A stretch of 49,572 nt of DNA from Allokutzneria sp. NRRL B-24872 (lineage in GTDB: Bacteria; Actinomycetota; Actinomycetes; Mycobacteriales; Pseudonocardiaceae), in contig NZ_MUMH01000030.1 of NCBI RefSeq assembly GCF_002155965.1, positions 1-49,572 on the forward strand. Reading direction: 5' to 3'. A model generated the notes under the pieces. The model made no database searches and was not told where the DNA came from. It was given only the letters and a program-made list of their open reading frames with translations. Positions 17,405 through 26,952 of the stretch are shown here, piece after piece. Each line of letters opens with the position of its first letter. The first letter of the stretch is position 1. The position numbers and the translations under genes were made by a program.

Positions 17405-17877
17405 TGCTGCTTGGAAACGGAACGGGACCACTGGAAGGACAGCCCCATCATCTCCGCCTTGTAGGAGACGTCGAGCTTGTACTTCCCTGCCAGGCAAGGG
17501 AAATCCTCGCCGAGCGCGTCGACCTGGTCCTTGCCGATACCGCTCTCTCGGCCGCTCAGCGATGCCTCGGCGGCGGCGCCGAGCGGCGTGGTGAGCTTGT
17601 ACTTGCCGTCCACCGTGCGGCAGTTCAGCGGCTTTCCCCAGTAGAAGCTGTAGTTCCAGACGCAGGTGCCCTTCACCGCGACCTTGAGCTTCTTGTCGGT
17701 GAGCAGCAGACACGCCCTGCCGACGAAGCGCGCGTTCTGCTGGTCCTCGTCGGTGAACTCGGCGGCGCAGAACTCCTTGGGGTCCTCGGCGGCGGCGAAC
17801 GCGGGCGTCGCGAGACCGAGGAACGGGACGAGCGCGGCGAGCACGATCAGCAAGCGTCGGGACATACCGATCATCAT
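17377..17877 (-). CDS. Secreted cysteine-containing protein of unknown function
   Basis: A 166-residue protein with a signal peptide (SRRLLIVLAALVPFLGLATPAFA, cleavage near residue 28) and six cysteines in the mature part (in EFCAAEF, RACLLL, GTCVWN, LNCRTV, FPCLAG and the final residue), suggesting three disulfides. I do not recognise the family. ATG codons at 17877, 17874 and 17865 are all possible starts; the third gives the most compact signal peptide. Stand-alone gene, convergent with the VanZ-like gene. Confidence 0.8.
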   Translation of the reverse strand: MMIGMSRRLLIVLAALVPFLGLATPAFAAAEDPKEFCAAEFTDEDQQNARFVGRACLLLTDKKLKVAVKGTCVWNYSFYWGKPLNCRTVDGKYKLTTPLGAAAEASLSGRESGIGKDQVDALGEDFPCLAGKYKLDVSYKAEMMGLSFQWSRSVSKQHQVEIEATC

Positions 17878-17942
17878 GCGGGCACTCGCGAACGTCGGCG
17901 ACTCCGCGATCGGGTGGGCAATATCGGTTTAACTCGTTCCGG

Positions 17943-19238
17943 TCATCGGCGACGCACAGTTTCCGGCAGCGCCAGCATGCAGCCGACGCTGATCAACGAC
18001 GCGGCCGCGACGTAGCTGGCGACCGCCATCGAACCGCCGCCCGCCTTCAGCAGCGAGGTGGCGATCAGCGGCGAGAACCCGCCGCCGAGCACCGCGCCGA
18101 GCTGGTAGCCGATGCCGACGCCGGTGTAGCGGTGCGCGGCGCCGAAGAGCTCGGAGAAGTAGCTCAGCATCGGGCCGAAGATCGCCGAGGACCCGGCGAA
18201 GCCGATCGTCACCGCGAGCACGATCAGCGTCGGGTCGGCGGTGTCGACCATCCAGAAGAGCGGGAACGGGAACAGCACGCAGAAGATCGCTCCGCCGAGC
18301 ATGACCGGCTTGCGGCCGATGCGGTCGGTGAGCGCGCAGAACCCGACGATGCAGGCGACCGAGACCACACAGCCGATGAGCGTGGCGACGAGCATGACCC
18401 AGCTCGGCAGCTTCAGCGCTTCCTTGCCGTAGGTGAGCAGGAAGACGAACAGGATGAAGACGAAGGCGTTGAAGCCGAGGTTCACGCCCGCGGTGAGCAG
18501 CACGCGCTTGCCGTCCTTGCGCAGCACCGTCATCAGTGGCATCCGCTCGGTGGCCTTGTTCTCCGACAGGTCCTGGAAAACCGGCGTCTCGTGCAGCTTG
18601 CGGCGGGCGAAAACACCGACCAGAACGACGAGAACCCCGGCCAGGAAAGGGATTCTCCAGCCCCACGAGAGCACGTCCTCCGAGGGGAGCAACATCACCA
18701 GCGCGAAGGAGCCGTTGGCCAGGAAGGCTCCCATCGGCGAGCCGATCGTGACGAGGCTGCCGTAGAGCCCGCGCTTTCCCGGCGGCGCGTGCTCGACCGC
18801 CATCAGCGCCGCGCCACCCGCTTCGCCGCCGACGGAGAACCCGTGCACGACGCGCAGCAGCACCAGCAGCAGCGGGGCCGCGGCGCCGATCGCCGCGTAG
18901 GTCGGCAGCAGGCCCATCAGCGCGGTGGTCACGCCCATCAGGCTGAGGCTGAGCACGAGCATTCGACGCCGGCCGATGCGGTCGCCGAAGTGGCCGAACA
19001 CGATCGCGCCGAGCGGGCGCACCAGGAAGCCGACCGCGAACGTGGAGAACGCCAGGATCGTGGCCACCAGCGGGTCCTGCGCGCGGAAGAACAACGTCCC
19101 GAACACCAGCGCGGACGCGGTGCCGTAGACGAAGAAGTCGTAGTACTCCAAGGAGGTTCCGACCCCGCACGCAACGGCGAGCCGCCGGAACGACGGCCGC
19201 TCGCCATGATCACTTCGCACACTGACCTGTTCCGCCAC
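17943..19238 (-). CDS. MFS transporter, metabolite:H+ symporter (MHS) type
   Basis: A 431-residue major facilitator with twelve predicted membrane segments. Signature parts are GTSLEYYDFFVYGTASALVF in helix 1, RPLGAIVFGHFGDRIGRR at the loop 2-3 motif, and RVVHGFSVGGEAGGAAL, all typical of the MHS family (shikimate, proline/betaine, alpha-ketoglutarate importers). Start is GTG 19238. It lies 46 nt after the sterol-carrier-like gene on the same strand and may be co-transcribed. The substrate cannot be assigned. Confidence 0.92.
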   Translation of the reverse strand: MAEQVSVRSDHGERPSFRRLAVACGVGTSLEYYDFFVYGTASALVFGTLFFRAQDPLVATILAFSTFAVGFLVRPLGAIVFGHFGDRIGRRRMLVLSLSLMGVTTALMGLLPTYAAIGAAAPLLLVLLRVVHGFSVGGEAGGAALMAVEHAPPGKRGLYGSLVTIGSPMGAFLANGSFALVMLLPSEDVLSWGWRIPFLAGVLVVLVGVFARRKLHETPVFQDLSENKATERMPLMTVLRKDGKRVLLTAGVNLGFNAFVFILFVFLLTYGKEALKLPSWVMLVATLIGCVVSVACIVGFCALTDRIGRKPVMLGGAIFCVLFPFPLFWMVDTADPTLIVLAVTIGFAGSSAIFGPMLSYFSELFGAAHRYTGVGIGYQLGAVLGGGFSPLIATSLLKAGGGSMAVASYVAAASLISVGCMLALPETVRRR

Positions 19239-19284
19239 GCGGCCACTCTTCCCCAGCGGCGGCGCGAGGACAACGATCTCCGGA

Positions 19285-19668
19285 TCAGTGTTTCAAGGTC
19301 ACCAACGGCAGCCACTGCGAGACGTCCGCGCGGGTCCCCGAGGCGTCGATGCGCCCGTCTTCGAGGGCTTCGCCCCAGGTGAGACGGCCCAGCACGAGTT
19401 CGAGCCAGGTCTGCGGATCGGTCTCGACCACGTTCGGCGGAGTGCCCCGGGTGTGCCGCGGCCCGAGAACGCACTGGACGGCGGCGAAGGGCGGCACCCT
19501 GACCTCGACGCTGTTGCCCGGCGCGGCCAGCTCCAACGTGCGCAGGCTCAACCGCACCGCCGCCGCGAGCGCCTTGCGGTCGGGCCGTGGTCCGCCGTTC
19601 AGCCACGGCACCACGGCCGCGACCGCGTCACGCAGTTCGTGCGGGTCGACCGCCCTCCTCAACGCCAC
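19285..19668 (-). CDS. Sterol carrier family protein (SCP2-like)
   Basis: A 127-residue protein resembling small actinobacterial sterol-carrier-like proteins: SVEVRVPPFAAVQC strand, RGTPPNVVETDPQTWLEL and LGRLTWGEALEDGRIDASGTRAD, the typical C-terminal segment also found in mycothiol-dependent isomerase C-terminal domains. In Mycobacterium tuberculosis a small conserved protein of this size sits beside purF (from memory), so proximity to purF here may be conserved. Probably binds a hydrophobic ligand; no catalytic motif is seen. Start is GTG. Confidence 0.75.
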   Translation of the reverse strand: MALRRAVDPHELRDAVAAVVPWLNGGPRPDRKALAAAVRLSLRTLELAAPGNSVEVRVPPFAAVQCVLGPRHTRGTPPNVVETDPQTWLELVLGRLTWGEALEDGRIDASGTRADVSQWLPLVTLKH

Positions 19669-19695
19669 CCGCCAAGGCTAACCCGGCTCCACGGA

Positions 19696-21345
19696 TCAGC
19701 GGCGGCGGAGGCGGAGTGCGCGTTGGGCCTGGTGGAGGTTGGGCGGGGTGACTGCGGTGCTGCCGTAGCTCTCGATGCGCGAACTGAGGGGACCGGTGAA
19801 GTCGGGCTTGTCGACCTGGCCGAACTCGCGGACGGTGGAGATGCCGACGGTGGCGCTGCACGGGGCGACGTGGTCGATCTTCACACAGCCCGCGCGCTCG
19901 TTGGTGACCTTGACGTTCCAGTGCGTGAACCGGGCGCCGTACAAGGGGCCCGCGTTGGCGCTGCCGCCGTGGTTGCCGTCGTTGAAGATCTCCACCTCGG
20001 TGCGCACGTTGTGGAACGGCAGGCCGCGGTGGGTGTCGAAGGTGCCCGCCGCCATCCGCCCGCGCGACCACACGTTGCCGCAGGACAGGCCCTCCACGTT
20101 GATGCCGTGGTGCCCGGCGCCGGGCGGGGCGGGCTCGGTGAACTTGCCGATGGCGAAGTCCTCGACGAGGTTGTCGTGCGCCTGCTCGCGGCACGCGTAC
20201 GAGTGGTGCTGGCCGCGCCCGTCGACCCTGGTCCGGCGCAGCGTGACGTTCTTCGAAGCCACGAAGAGGAAGCCGTTGTCACTGTCCACAACGGACACGT
20301 CGTCGGCCCAGCAGTCCCACGCGCACTGGAACACAAGGCCGTTGTAACCCTTGTCCTGCAAGTGAACCGGGCGCTGAGTCTTCACGAACCGGATGGTCAA
20401 ACCCTCGACCCCGACACCGACGACGGGCGGGGTGAGCGTGGTCAGGCGCGGCTTCCACCCAAGGCGCGCGTCGAGCGGGAGCGGTTGCTGAAGCCGAACC
20501 TTGTTTCCCTGCACGGATTCCACGCGCACGGGCCACTGGAACGGGCGATAGGACAGCAGCTTGTCCTTGTCGGCCCAGGTGTAGCTCGCGGTGCCGGGGA
20601 CGTCGCCGCACATGTGCTTGAGCAGCCCGAATTCGGCGTCGTCGTCGATCTGGAGCAGAACCCGTTGTCCCGCGACGAGGCGACTGCCATCGGCCACGGT
20701 CAGTTCGAAGTCACCGCGCTTGGCGGCAGCGGACACGGTGGTGATCAGCGAGGCCTTGTCGCCCTCGTTGCCGATCCACCCCTCCATCGGCCACTTCTTC
20801 GCCTTGACGGCTGCCGTCAAGTCTCGGTAGCGGTCGCGGTGGCAGACCCACACGATGCCGCCCGCCCAGCTCCACGCGGAGTTCTCCGAGCCGTAGCGGC
20901 TGCGGTTGATGCCGATGATCTGTTCGAGCGAGCGCGTTCCGTGCAAGATCGTCTTGCCGCTGCCCGCGCCGCGCAGCACCACGTTGTCGTAGCCGAGCTG
21001 CACGATGTCGTCGATCCGGTAGGTGCCCGCGGGGAGCGTGACGACACCGCCGCCGCGCTGGCCGACGTCGGCGATCGCGCGGTTGATCGCGGGCGCGGAG
21101 TCGGCTGAGCCGTCGCGCTTCGCGCCGTAGTCCAGGACGTTGGCGCGCACGGGTCCGCGCGGCGGCTCGGCGCCGTAGCGGTAGCCCGCGAACGAGACGT
21201 TGGGGATCTGCGGGTGGGTGTACGGCGCCTTGACGAACTCGCGCCACAACGGAGATTCCGGGGCCGCCGCCGAAGGGGCGGGAAGCAGGTGGTAGCCGAC
21301 TGCCGCAGCCAAACCACCGGAGAGGAACGTCCTGCGAGAGAGCAT
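19696..21345 (-). CDS. Tat-exported pectate-lyase-like right-handed beta-helix protein
   Basis: A 549-residue secreted protein. The N-terminus MLSRRTFLSGGLAAAVGYHL is a twin-arginine signal. The mature part begins with the pectate-lyase-3 entry motif VLDYGAKRDGSADSAPAINRAI and continues with repeating beta-helix rungs (GGGVVTLPAGTYRIDD, DNVVLRGAGSGKTILHG, NVTLRRTRVDGRG, GHHGINVEGLSCGNVWSRG). Such proteins degrade or bind extracellular polysaccharides; the bond cleaved is unknown. ATG 21345 has AGGAG just upstream. Divergent from two GH2 genes across 188 nt, so probably one polysaccharide cluster. Confidence 0.85.
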   Translation of the reverse strand: MLSRRTFLSGGLAAAVGYHLLPAPSAAAPESPLWREFVKAPYTHPQIPNVSFAGYRYGAEPPRGPVRANVLDYGAKRDGSADSAPAINRAIADVGQRGGGVVTLPAGTYRIDDIVQLGYDNVVLRGAGSGKTILHGTRSLEQIIGINRSRYGSENSAWSWAGGIVWVCHRDRYRDLTAAVKAKKWPMEGWIGNEGDKASLITTVSAAAKRGDFELTVADGSRLVAGQRVLLQIDDDAEFGLLKHMCGDVPGTASYTWADKDKLLSYRPFQWPVRVESVQGNKVRLQQPLPLDARLGWKPRLTTLTPPVVGVGVEGLTIRFVKTQRPVHLQDKGYNGLVFQCAWDCWADDVSVVDSDNGFLFVASKNVTLRRTRVDGRGQHHSYACREQAHDNLVEDFAIGKFTEPAPPGAGHHGINVEGLSCGNVWSRGRMAAGTFDTHRGLPFHNVRTEVEIFNDGNHGGSANAGPLYGARFTHWNVKVTNERAGCVKIDHVAPCSATVGISTVREFGQVDKPDFTGPLSSRIESYGSTAVTPPNLHQAQRALRLRRR

Positions 21346-21440
21346 GAGTCTCCTGGTCCCAAACACGGGGCGGCGGTTTGGTTGACCGGCAGTTTCCCCA
21401 ACCCGAGCGCGTTTGGGAAGGGCTTTCCCGCAGGCGGGTC

Positions 21441-21463
21441 CTTCGTAAGACGTCTTGTCAAAG
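21441..21463. promoter_or_regulatory. Conserved upstream element of first GH2 gene
   Basis: A 23-nt stretch beginning CTTCGTAAGACGTCTTGTCA contains the 10-bp palindrome AAGACGTCTT. It aligns at about 17 of 23 positions with 24191-24213, upstream of the second GH2 gene, sharing the CTTCGT start and the TTGTC(A/G)AA end. It lies 70 nt before the GH2 start and 96 nt before the divergent beta-helix gene. Candidate shared promoter or operator; the regulator is unknown. Confidence 0.35.
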
Positions 21464-21533
21464 CGCCGGGAAACAGGCAAGGGTGTTAACGGATACCCCC
21501 TGTCCACCGCCGCCATGGTTGCCAGGAGTCCTG

Positions 21534-24140
21534 ATGTCCCGACGTTCCCGCTGGCTCGTGGCCGTCGTCGGCCTGAGCCTGGTCGTCCCCCTACTACCGG
21601 TGACCAGCGCGGTCGCCCAGGAGCACACCGTCACAGCCGCCCCGGACCAGCCCGGCGGCGTGCGCACGATCCCCGACTGGCGGATGCAGACCTCGCGCTC
21701 GGTCTCCGGCGGCGGTGACGTGATCTCCCGCCCCGGGTTCACCGACGTGAACTGGCTGAAGGTCCCCGCGCGCTCCACCGTGATGGCCGGGCTGATCGCC
21801 AACCGGAAGTACCCGGACCTGAACTACTCCACCAACATGAAGCAGGTCAACGCGGCCGACTTCGCCGTGCCGTGGTGGTACCGCAAGGGGTTCACGGCCG
21901 ACCCGGTTCCCGGCAGGCACACGTTCCTCAAGCTCAACGGCGGCGTGCTGGCCAGGGGCGAGGTCTGGCTCAACGGCACCAAGATCGCGGGCACGGACAA
22001 GGTCATCGGCGCCTACCCGATCCGCGAGTTCGACGTGACGAACCTGATCCGCAAGGGGGACAACGCGATCGCCCTGCGCGCGGACTCCGTCGACCCGCAG
22101 CGGGACCTGACGATCCACTTCATCGACTGGGCGCAGTTCCCGCCCGACCGCAACCAGGGCATCTTCCGCGATGTCACGCTGGCCAGCTCAGGAGCCGTGT
22201 CGCTGCGCAACCTCCGCGTGGACAGCGACCTGCCGCTGCCGAGCATGGCCAGCGCTGACGTCACCGTGAAGGTCGACGCGCGCAACAACACCGACAAGCC
22301 GCAGACCACCGAGGTCTCCGGCACCGTGGACGGCAGGGCGTTCAAGCAGCAGATCTCCTTGTCCGCCAAGCAAACCAGGACCGCCGCGTTCACGCTGAAG
22401 CTCGACAAGCCGCGTGTCTGGTGGCCGTTCCAGATGGGCGAGCAGCCGCTGTACGAGGCGTCGGTCGCCGCGACGGTCGGCGGAGCGGCATCCGACACTG
22501 CGAGGACGACCTTCGGAATTCGTGAGATCGACTCGAAGCTTATTCAGGGTGGTCGGCAGTTCTTCGTGAACGGGCAGCCGTTCCTGGTGCGCGGTGGCGG
22601 CTGGGCGTCGGACCTGTTCCTGCGCACGGATCTCCGCAAGATCGAGGACCAGTTGAAGCTGACCAAGGCGATGGGGATGAACACCATCCGCCTTGAGGGC
22701 AAGCCGGAGAACGACGAGCTGTACGACATGGCCGACAGGATGGGCATCATGCTGCTCACCGGCTGGGAGTGCTGCTCGAAGTGGGAGTCCTACGACACGT
22801 TCACCGCCGAGGACAACCGCGTCGCCGGGGAGTCGGCGGAGAGCGAGGCGCGGCGGATTCGCAACCACCCCAGCATGATCGGCTTCCTGATCGGCAGCGA
22901 CTTCGCCCCGCCCGCCGCGCAGGAGAAGATCTACCTGGACGCGCTGAAGCGGGCCGAGTGGAACCTGCCGATCATCTCCTCCGCCAAGGCGCTCAGCTCG
23001 CCGCAGCTCGGCAGTCCCGGGATGAAGATGGAGGGGCCGTACTGGTGGGTCCCGCCGAACTACTGGTACAACAAGCAGAAGGGCGGCGCGTCCGGCTTCG
23101 CGTCGGAGATCGGCCCCGGCCCGACCATCCCCGAGCTGGACAGCATGCGGAAGTTCTTGCCGCCCAACGAGATCGACGCGCTCCGCGACTACAACGCGAA
23201 GCACTACCACCTGGCGCCCTCCGACACCTTCAGCAAGCTGTCGTTCTGGGGAACCGCGCTCGACGGCCGCTACGGCAAGCCCACGAGCACCGAAGACCTC
23301 GTGCGCAAGGCACAACTGGCCAACTACGAGGTCAACCGCGCGCAGCTGGAGGCGTTCGGCCGCAACTTCTCCGACGCCGACAGGCCGTCCACCGGCGTCA
23401 TCTACTGGATGCTCAACAGCGCGTGGCCGACGTTGTACTGGAACCTGATCGACCACAACCTGGCCACGGGCGGCTCGTACTTCGGCGCGAAGACCGCGCT
23501 GCGGCCGTTGCACGTGCAGTACTCCTACGACGACAACTCGCTGGCCGTCGTGAACACCGGACTGCGCGACACCACTGGGCTGACCGTGCAGGCGACGGTG
23601 TTCAACCTGGACGGCACGCAGAAGGCCGACGTCTCGCAGCCGGTGACCGCGAAGGCGAACGCGTCGGTGCGCACGGGAACGCTGCCCAAGCCGAGTGGCC
23701 TGTCGAGCACGTACTTCGTGCGGCTGCTGCTCAAGGACGCTTCGGGCAAGGTCGTCGACCGCAACGTCTACTGGCTGTCCACCAAGGCCGACAAGCTGAA
23801 CTACGCGGACTCGACCTGGTACCACACGCCGCAGACGGAGTACGCCGACCTCAAGGGGCTCAACGACCTCCCGCAGGGCTCGGTGACCGCGACGACGGCC
23901 GGGAACAAGGTCACCATCACCAACAATGGTGCCAAGGTCGCGTTCTTCGTGCGGGCCTCGCTGCGCGCGGGAGCCGGTGGGCCGGAAGTCCACCCGACGA
24001 CGTGGTCGGACAACTACGTGACCCTGTGGCCGGGCGAGTCGACCACGCTCACGGCCGAGTACCGCGCCTCCGACCTGGGCGGCAAGACCCCGCACTTCCA
24101 GGTCTCCGGGCACAACGTGCCGAAGGTGGAGGTCCGCTGA
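21534..24140 (+). CDS. Secreted GH2 exo-beta-D-glucosaminidase-like enzyme (copy 1)
   Basis: An 868-residue exported glycoside hydrolase with a signal peptide (about residues 1-28). Domains: N-terminal GH2 sugar-binding beta-sandwich (about 40-220, with VPWWYRKGF and GEVWLNG), Ig-like sandwich (about 240-330), TIM barrel (about 340-640) and two C-terminal beta domains as in exo-glucosaminidases. The predicted acid/base is D456 in GSDFAP where most GH2 enzymes have Asn-Glu, and the nucleophile is E525 in FASEIGPGP; this Asp/Glu pair matches that reported for the chitosan exo-glucosaminidase CsxA of Amycolatopsis. ATG 21534 has AGGAG upstream. Tandem paralogue follows. Confidence 0.9.
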   Translation: MSRRSRWLVAVVGLSLVVPLLPVTSAVAQEHTVTAAPDQPGGVRTIPDWRMQTSRSVSGGGDVISRPGFTDVNWLKVPARSTVMAGLIANRKYPDLNYSTNMKQVNAADFAVPWWYRKGFTADPVPGRHTFLKLNGGVLARGEVWLNGTKIAGTDKVIGAYPIREFDVTNLIRKGDNAIALRADSVDPQRDLTIHFIDWAQFPPDRNQGIFRDVTLASSGAVSLRNLRVDSDLPLPSMASADVTVKVDARNNTDKPQTTEVSGTVDGRAFKQQISLSAKQTRTAAFTLKLDKPRVWWPFQMGEQPLYEASVAATVGGAASDTARTTFGIREIDSKLIQGGRQFFVNGQPFLVRGGGWASDLFLRTDLRKIEDQLKLTKAMGMNTIRLEGKPENDELYDMADRMGIMLLTGWECCSKWESYDTFTAEDNRVAGESAESEARRIRNHPSMIGFLIGSDFAPPAAQEKIYLDALKRAEWNLPIISSAKALSSPQLGSPGMKMEGPYWWVPPNYWYNKQKGGASGFASEIGPGPTIPELDSMRKFLPPNEIDALRDYNAKHYHLAPSDTFSKLSFWGTALDGRYGKPTSTEDLVRKAQLANYEVNRAQLEAFGRNFSDADRPSTGVIYWMLNSAWPTLYWNLIDHNLATGGSYFGAKTALRPLHVQYSYDDNSLAVVNTGLRDTTGLTVQATVFNLDGTQKADVSQPVTAKANASVRTGTLPKPSGLSSTYFVRLLLKDASGKVVDRNVYWLSTKADKLNYADSTWYHTPQTEYADLKGLNDLPQGSVTATTAGNKVTITNNGAKVAFFVRASLRAGAGGPEVHPTTWSDNYVTLWPGESTTLTAEYRASDLGGKTPHFQVSGHNVPKVEVR

Positions 24141-24190
24141 TCCCAGGTTGAACCCGGGTTGAGCCCGCGCGGCGGTGAGTTAAAGATTTA

Positions 24191-24213
24191 CTTCGTTAGG
24201 AGCCTTGTCGAAA
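24191..24213. promoter_or_regulatory. Conserved upstream element of second GH2 gene
   Basis: A 23-nt stretch beginning CTTCGTTAGGAGCCTTGTCG is similar to 21441-21463 upstream of the first GH2 gene. It sits in an AT-richer patch 27 nt before the chosen start. It follows two tandem 11-nt units, GGTTGA(A/G)CCCG, at 24146-24167. Its similarity to non-coding sequence argues against starting translation at the TTG at 24205. Confidence 0.35.
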
Positions 24214-24240
24214 TCGGTTCACGCGGGAAAAGTGCCGCTC

Positions 24241-26919
24241 ATGTTCCGACGCAAGGCCCCATGGCTCGCCGCCGCGCTCGGCCTCGCCCTGCTCGCGCCC
24301 GTCCCCGCCGCGCTCGCGCAGCAGGACGAGCGAGCGGTCGGCTTCAGCGCGCCAACCGCTCTCGGTCAGACGGCAACCGTGCCGGACTGGCGCATGCGCT
24401 CCTCGGCAGGACTCACCGTCGAGGGCGACCACATCTCCGTGCCCGGCTTCCCGGAGCGGGGCTGGCTGCGGGTGCCCGCCCGCTCCACCGTGATGGCCGG
24501 GCTGATCGCCAACCACAAGTTCCCGGACGTCAACCACTCCACCAACCTGCAACAGGTCGACGCCAAGGACTTCCAGGTCCCGTGGTGGTACCGGCGCGAC
24601 CTGATCGCCGTGCCGGTCCCCGGCAGGCACACGTTCCTGCGGCTCAACGGCGGGGTGATCTCGCGCGGTGAGGTGTGGTTCAACGGCACCAAGCTCGCGG
24701 GCACCGACAAGGTCGTCGGCGCGTACCCGATGCAGGAGTTCGACGTCACCAAGCTGCTGCGCTCCGGCCGCAACGCGCTGGCGATCAAGGCGATGCCCGC
24801 CGACCCGTTCCGCGACCTCACGGTGAGCTTCCTGGACTGGAGCCCGCTCGCGCCGGACAACAACATGGGCATCTGGCGGGACGTGAACCTCACCTCCACC
24901 GGGCCGGTGTCGCTGCTCGACCCGCGCGCGCTGCCCAAGCTCCAGCTGCCCGACATGCGCAGGGCCGACGTGACGGTGAAGGCCGAGGTGCGCAACAACA
25001 CCGACCGGCCGATCACCACCACGGTCGGCGGGGACATCGAGCGCGAGCGCTTCGAGCAGCGGATCACCTTGGCGCCCAAGGAAACCAGGACCGTCGAGTT
25101 CGAGCCCGTCCGCATCGACAACCCGCGCGTGTGGTGGCCGGCCCAGTTCGGCGAGCAGCCCAGGTACACGCTGAACCTGCGCGTGGCGGGCTCGGACAGC
25201 GCCAGCCGCAAGTTCGGCATCCGCGACGTCGGCTCGTTCCTGACGCCGGAGGGCTACCGCAAGTTCACCGTGAACGGCAAGGACTTCGGCGTCCGCGGTG
25301 GCGGTTGGGCATCGGATCTCTTCCTGCGCACGCAGCCCGGCCGGCTCGCCGACCAGCTGCGCTACGTCAAGGACCTCGGGCTGAACACCATCCGCCTCGA
25401 GGGCAAGGAAGAGGACCATGAGCTGCTGGAGCTGGCCGACAGCATGGGCCTCATGCTCATGCCGGGCTGGGAGTGCTGCACGAAGTGGGAGGCGTGGGCG
25501 AAGAAGAACCCGACGCACCCGTGGACGGCCGAGGACGACCGCGTCGCGGCCGAGTCCGCCACCGCCGAGGCTCGCCGGTTCGTCAACAGCCCGAGCATCC
25601 TGGCGTTCTTCATCGGCAGCGACAACTACGCCACCGCCGCCATCGAGAAGCTGTACCTGGACGCCTTCCACAAGGTCGACTTCCGGGTGCCGGTAATGCC
25701 GTCGGCCGCGCGCAGGCCGTCCTCCCAGCAGCCGCCGCCGATCACCGGCGAGGCCGGGATGAAGATGGACGGGCCGTACTGGTGGATCCCACCGAACTAC
25801 TGGTACGAGAAGAAGAACGGCGGCAACTACGGCTTCGCCTCCGAGACCGGGCCCGGCCCGATGATCCCGGAGCTGGACAGCCTGCGGAAGTTCCTCACCG
25901 AGTCCGAGATCGACGACCTCTGGCGCAAGCCGGACCAGGCGCACTACCACCTGGCGAAGAAGGAGGTCTTCTCCAAGCTGACCGATCTCACCAAGGCGAT
26001 GACCAACCGGTTCGGACCGATCAAGGACCGCGAGGACTTCCTCCGCAAGGCCCAGTTGTCCAACTACGAGGCCAACCGCGCGCAGTTCGAGGCGTACGGG
26101 CGGGACTTCTCCGCCGCGGAGAAGCCTGCGACCGGCGTCATCTACTGGATGCTCAACAACGCGTGGCCGACGCTGTACTGGCACCTCTACGACTACGAGC
26201 TGGGCACCAACGGCTCGTACTTCGGCGCCAAGAAGGGGCTGCGCCCGCTGCACGCGCAGTACTCCTACGACGACAGGTCGATCGCCGTGGTGAACACCGG
26301 TCTCGACGAGGTCTCCGGACTGACCGTGGAGGCGACCGCGCTCGACCTCGCGGGGACCGTGCTCTCGTCGGAGACCATGCAGGTCACCGCGAAGGCCAAC
26401 GCGTCGGTGCGGGCGATGACCGTGGCGAAGCCCGCTTCGGTCAGCGGCGGGTACTTCGTGCGCCTGGTGATGAAGGACGCGCGCGGGAACGTCGTCGACC
26501 GCAACGTCTACGCACTGTCCACAAAGGACGACAAGGTGGACCACAGCAAGGTCACCTGGTGGCACTCCCCGACCGTCGAGTACGGCGACATGAAGGGGCT
26601 CCAGGACCTCCCGGCCACCCAACTGTCTACAAAGGACGCTCGGTCGCGGGTGCGCGGCGACAAGGCCGTCACCGAGGTGACCCTGCGCAACGACTCCAAG
26701 ACCGTCGCGTTCTTCCAGCGCGCAAGCCTGCGCAAGGGCACCGGTGGCGAGCAACTGACGCCCGCGACGTGGAGCGACAACTACGTCACGCTCTGGCCCG
26801 GCGAGCAGACCACGATCCACGCCGAGTACCGAATGTCCGATCTGGGCGGCAGGACTCCCCACATCCAGCTCTCCGGATGGAACAGCGCAGCAAGGGAGGT
26901 AGCCGCCCCGCTCCGCTGA
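24241..26919 (+). CDS. Secreted GH2 exo-beta-D-glucosaminidase-like enzyme (copy 2)
   Basis: An 892-residue exported enzyme clearly paralogous to the preceding gene, with long shared blocks such as VPARSTVMAGLIAN, GAYP-x-EFDVT, KEGVIYWMLN-type and WSDNYVTLWPGE segments (the last nearly identical). Signal peptide at about residues 1-26 (ends AALAQ). Predicted acid/base D461 (IGSDNYA) and nucleophile E535 (FASETGPGP). It has short insertions absent from copy 1, for example the KKNPTHPW segment before the catalytic Asp and SSQQPPPITGE after it. ATG 24241 gives the cleanest signal peptide; GTG 24232 and TTG 24205 are in frame. Different substrate preference from copy 1 is plausible. Confidence 0.9.
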   Translation: MFRRKAPWLAAALGLALLAPVPAALAQQDERAVGFSAPTALGQTATVPDWRMRSSAGLTVEGDHISVPGFPERGWLRVPARSTVMAGLIANHKFPDVNHSTNLQQVDAKDFQVPWWYRRDLIAVPVPGRHTFLRLNGGVISRGEVWFNGTKLAGTDKVVGAYPMQEFDVTKLLRSGRNALAIKAMPADPFRDLTVSFLDWSPLAPDNNMGIWRDVNLTSTGPVSLLDPRALPKLQLPDMRRADVTVKAEVRNNTDRPITTTVGGDIERERFEQRITLAPKETRTVEFEPVRIDNPRVWWPAQFGEQPRYTLNLRVAGSDSASRKFGIRDVGSFLTPEGYRKFTVNGKDFGVRGGGWASDLFLRTQPGRLADQLRYVKDLGLNTIRLEGKEEDHELLELADSMGLMLMPGWECCTKWEAWAKKNPTHPWTAEDDRVAAESATAEARRFVNSPSILAFFIGSDNYATAAIEKLYLDAFHKVDFRVPVMPSAARRPSSQQPPPITGEAGMKMDGPYWWIPPNYWYEKKNGGNYGFASETGPGPMIPELDSLRKFLTESEIDDLWRKPDQAHYHLAKKEVFSKLTDLTKAMTNRFGPIKDREDFLRKAQLSNYEANRAQFEAYGRDFSAAEKPATGVIYWMLNNAWPTLYWHLYDYELGTNGSYFGAKKGLRPLHAQYSYDDRSIAVVNTGLDEVSGLTVEATALDLAGTVLSSETMQVTAKANASVRAMTVAKPASVSGGYFVRLVMKDARGNVVDRNVYALSTKDDKVDHSKVTWWHSPTVEYGDMKGLQDLPATQLSTKDARSRVRGDKAVTEVTLRNDSKTVAFFQRASLRKGTGGEQLTPATWSDNYVTLWPGEQTTIHAEYRMSDLGGRTPHIQLSGWNSAAREVAAPLR

Positions 26920-26952
26920 ACGCCGTTCGGGGTTGGGTGGCCCCGGTCACGC

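Noticed and set aside
24205-24240. TTG start for the second GH2 gene at 24205
   Set aside because: The AGGAG before it is only two nt away, the added 12 residues precede a complete signal peptide, and the same stretch aligns with non-coding DNA upstream of the first GH2 gene.
24196-26862. 888-codon minus-strand frame opposite the second GH2 gene
   Set aside because: Antisense artefact; the plus strand encodes a complete GH2 enzyme with signal peptide and active-site residues.
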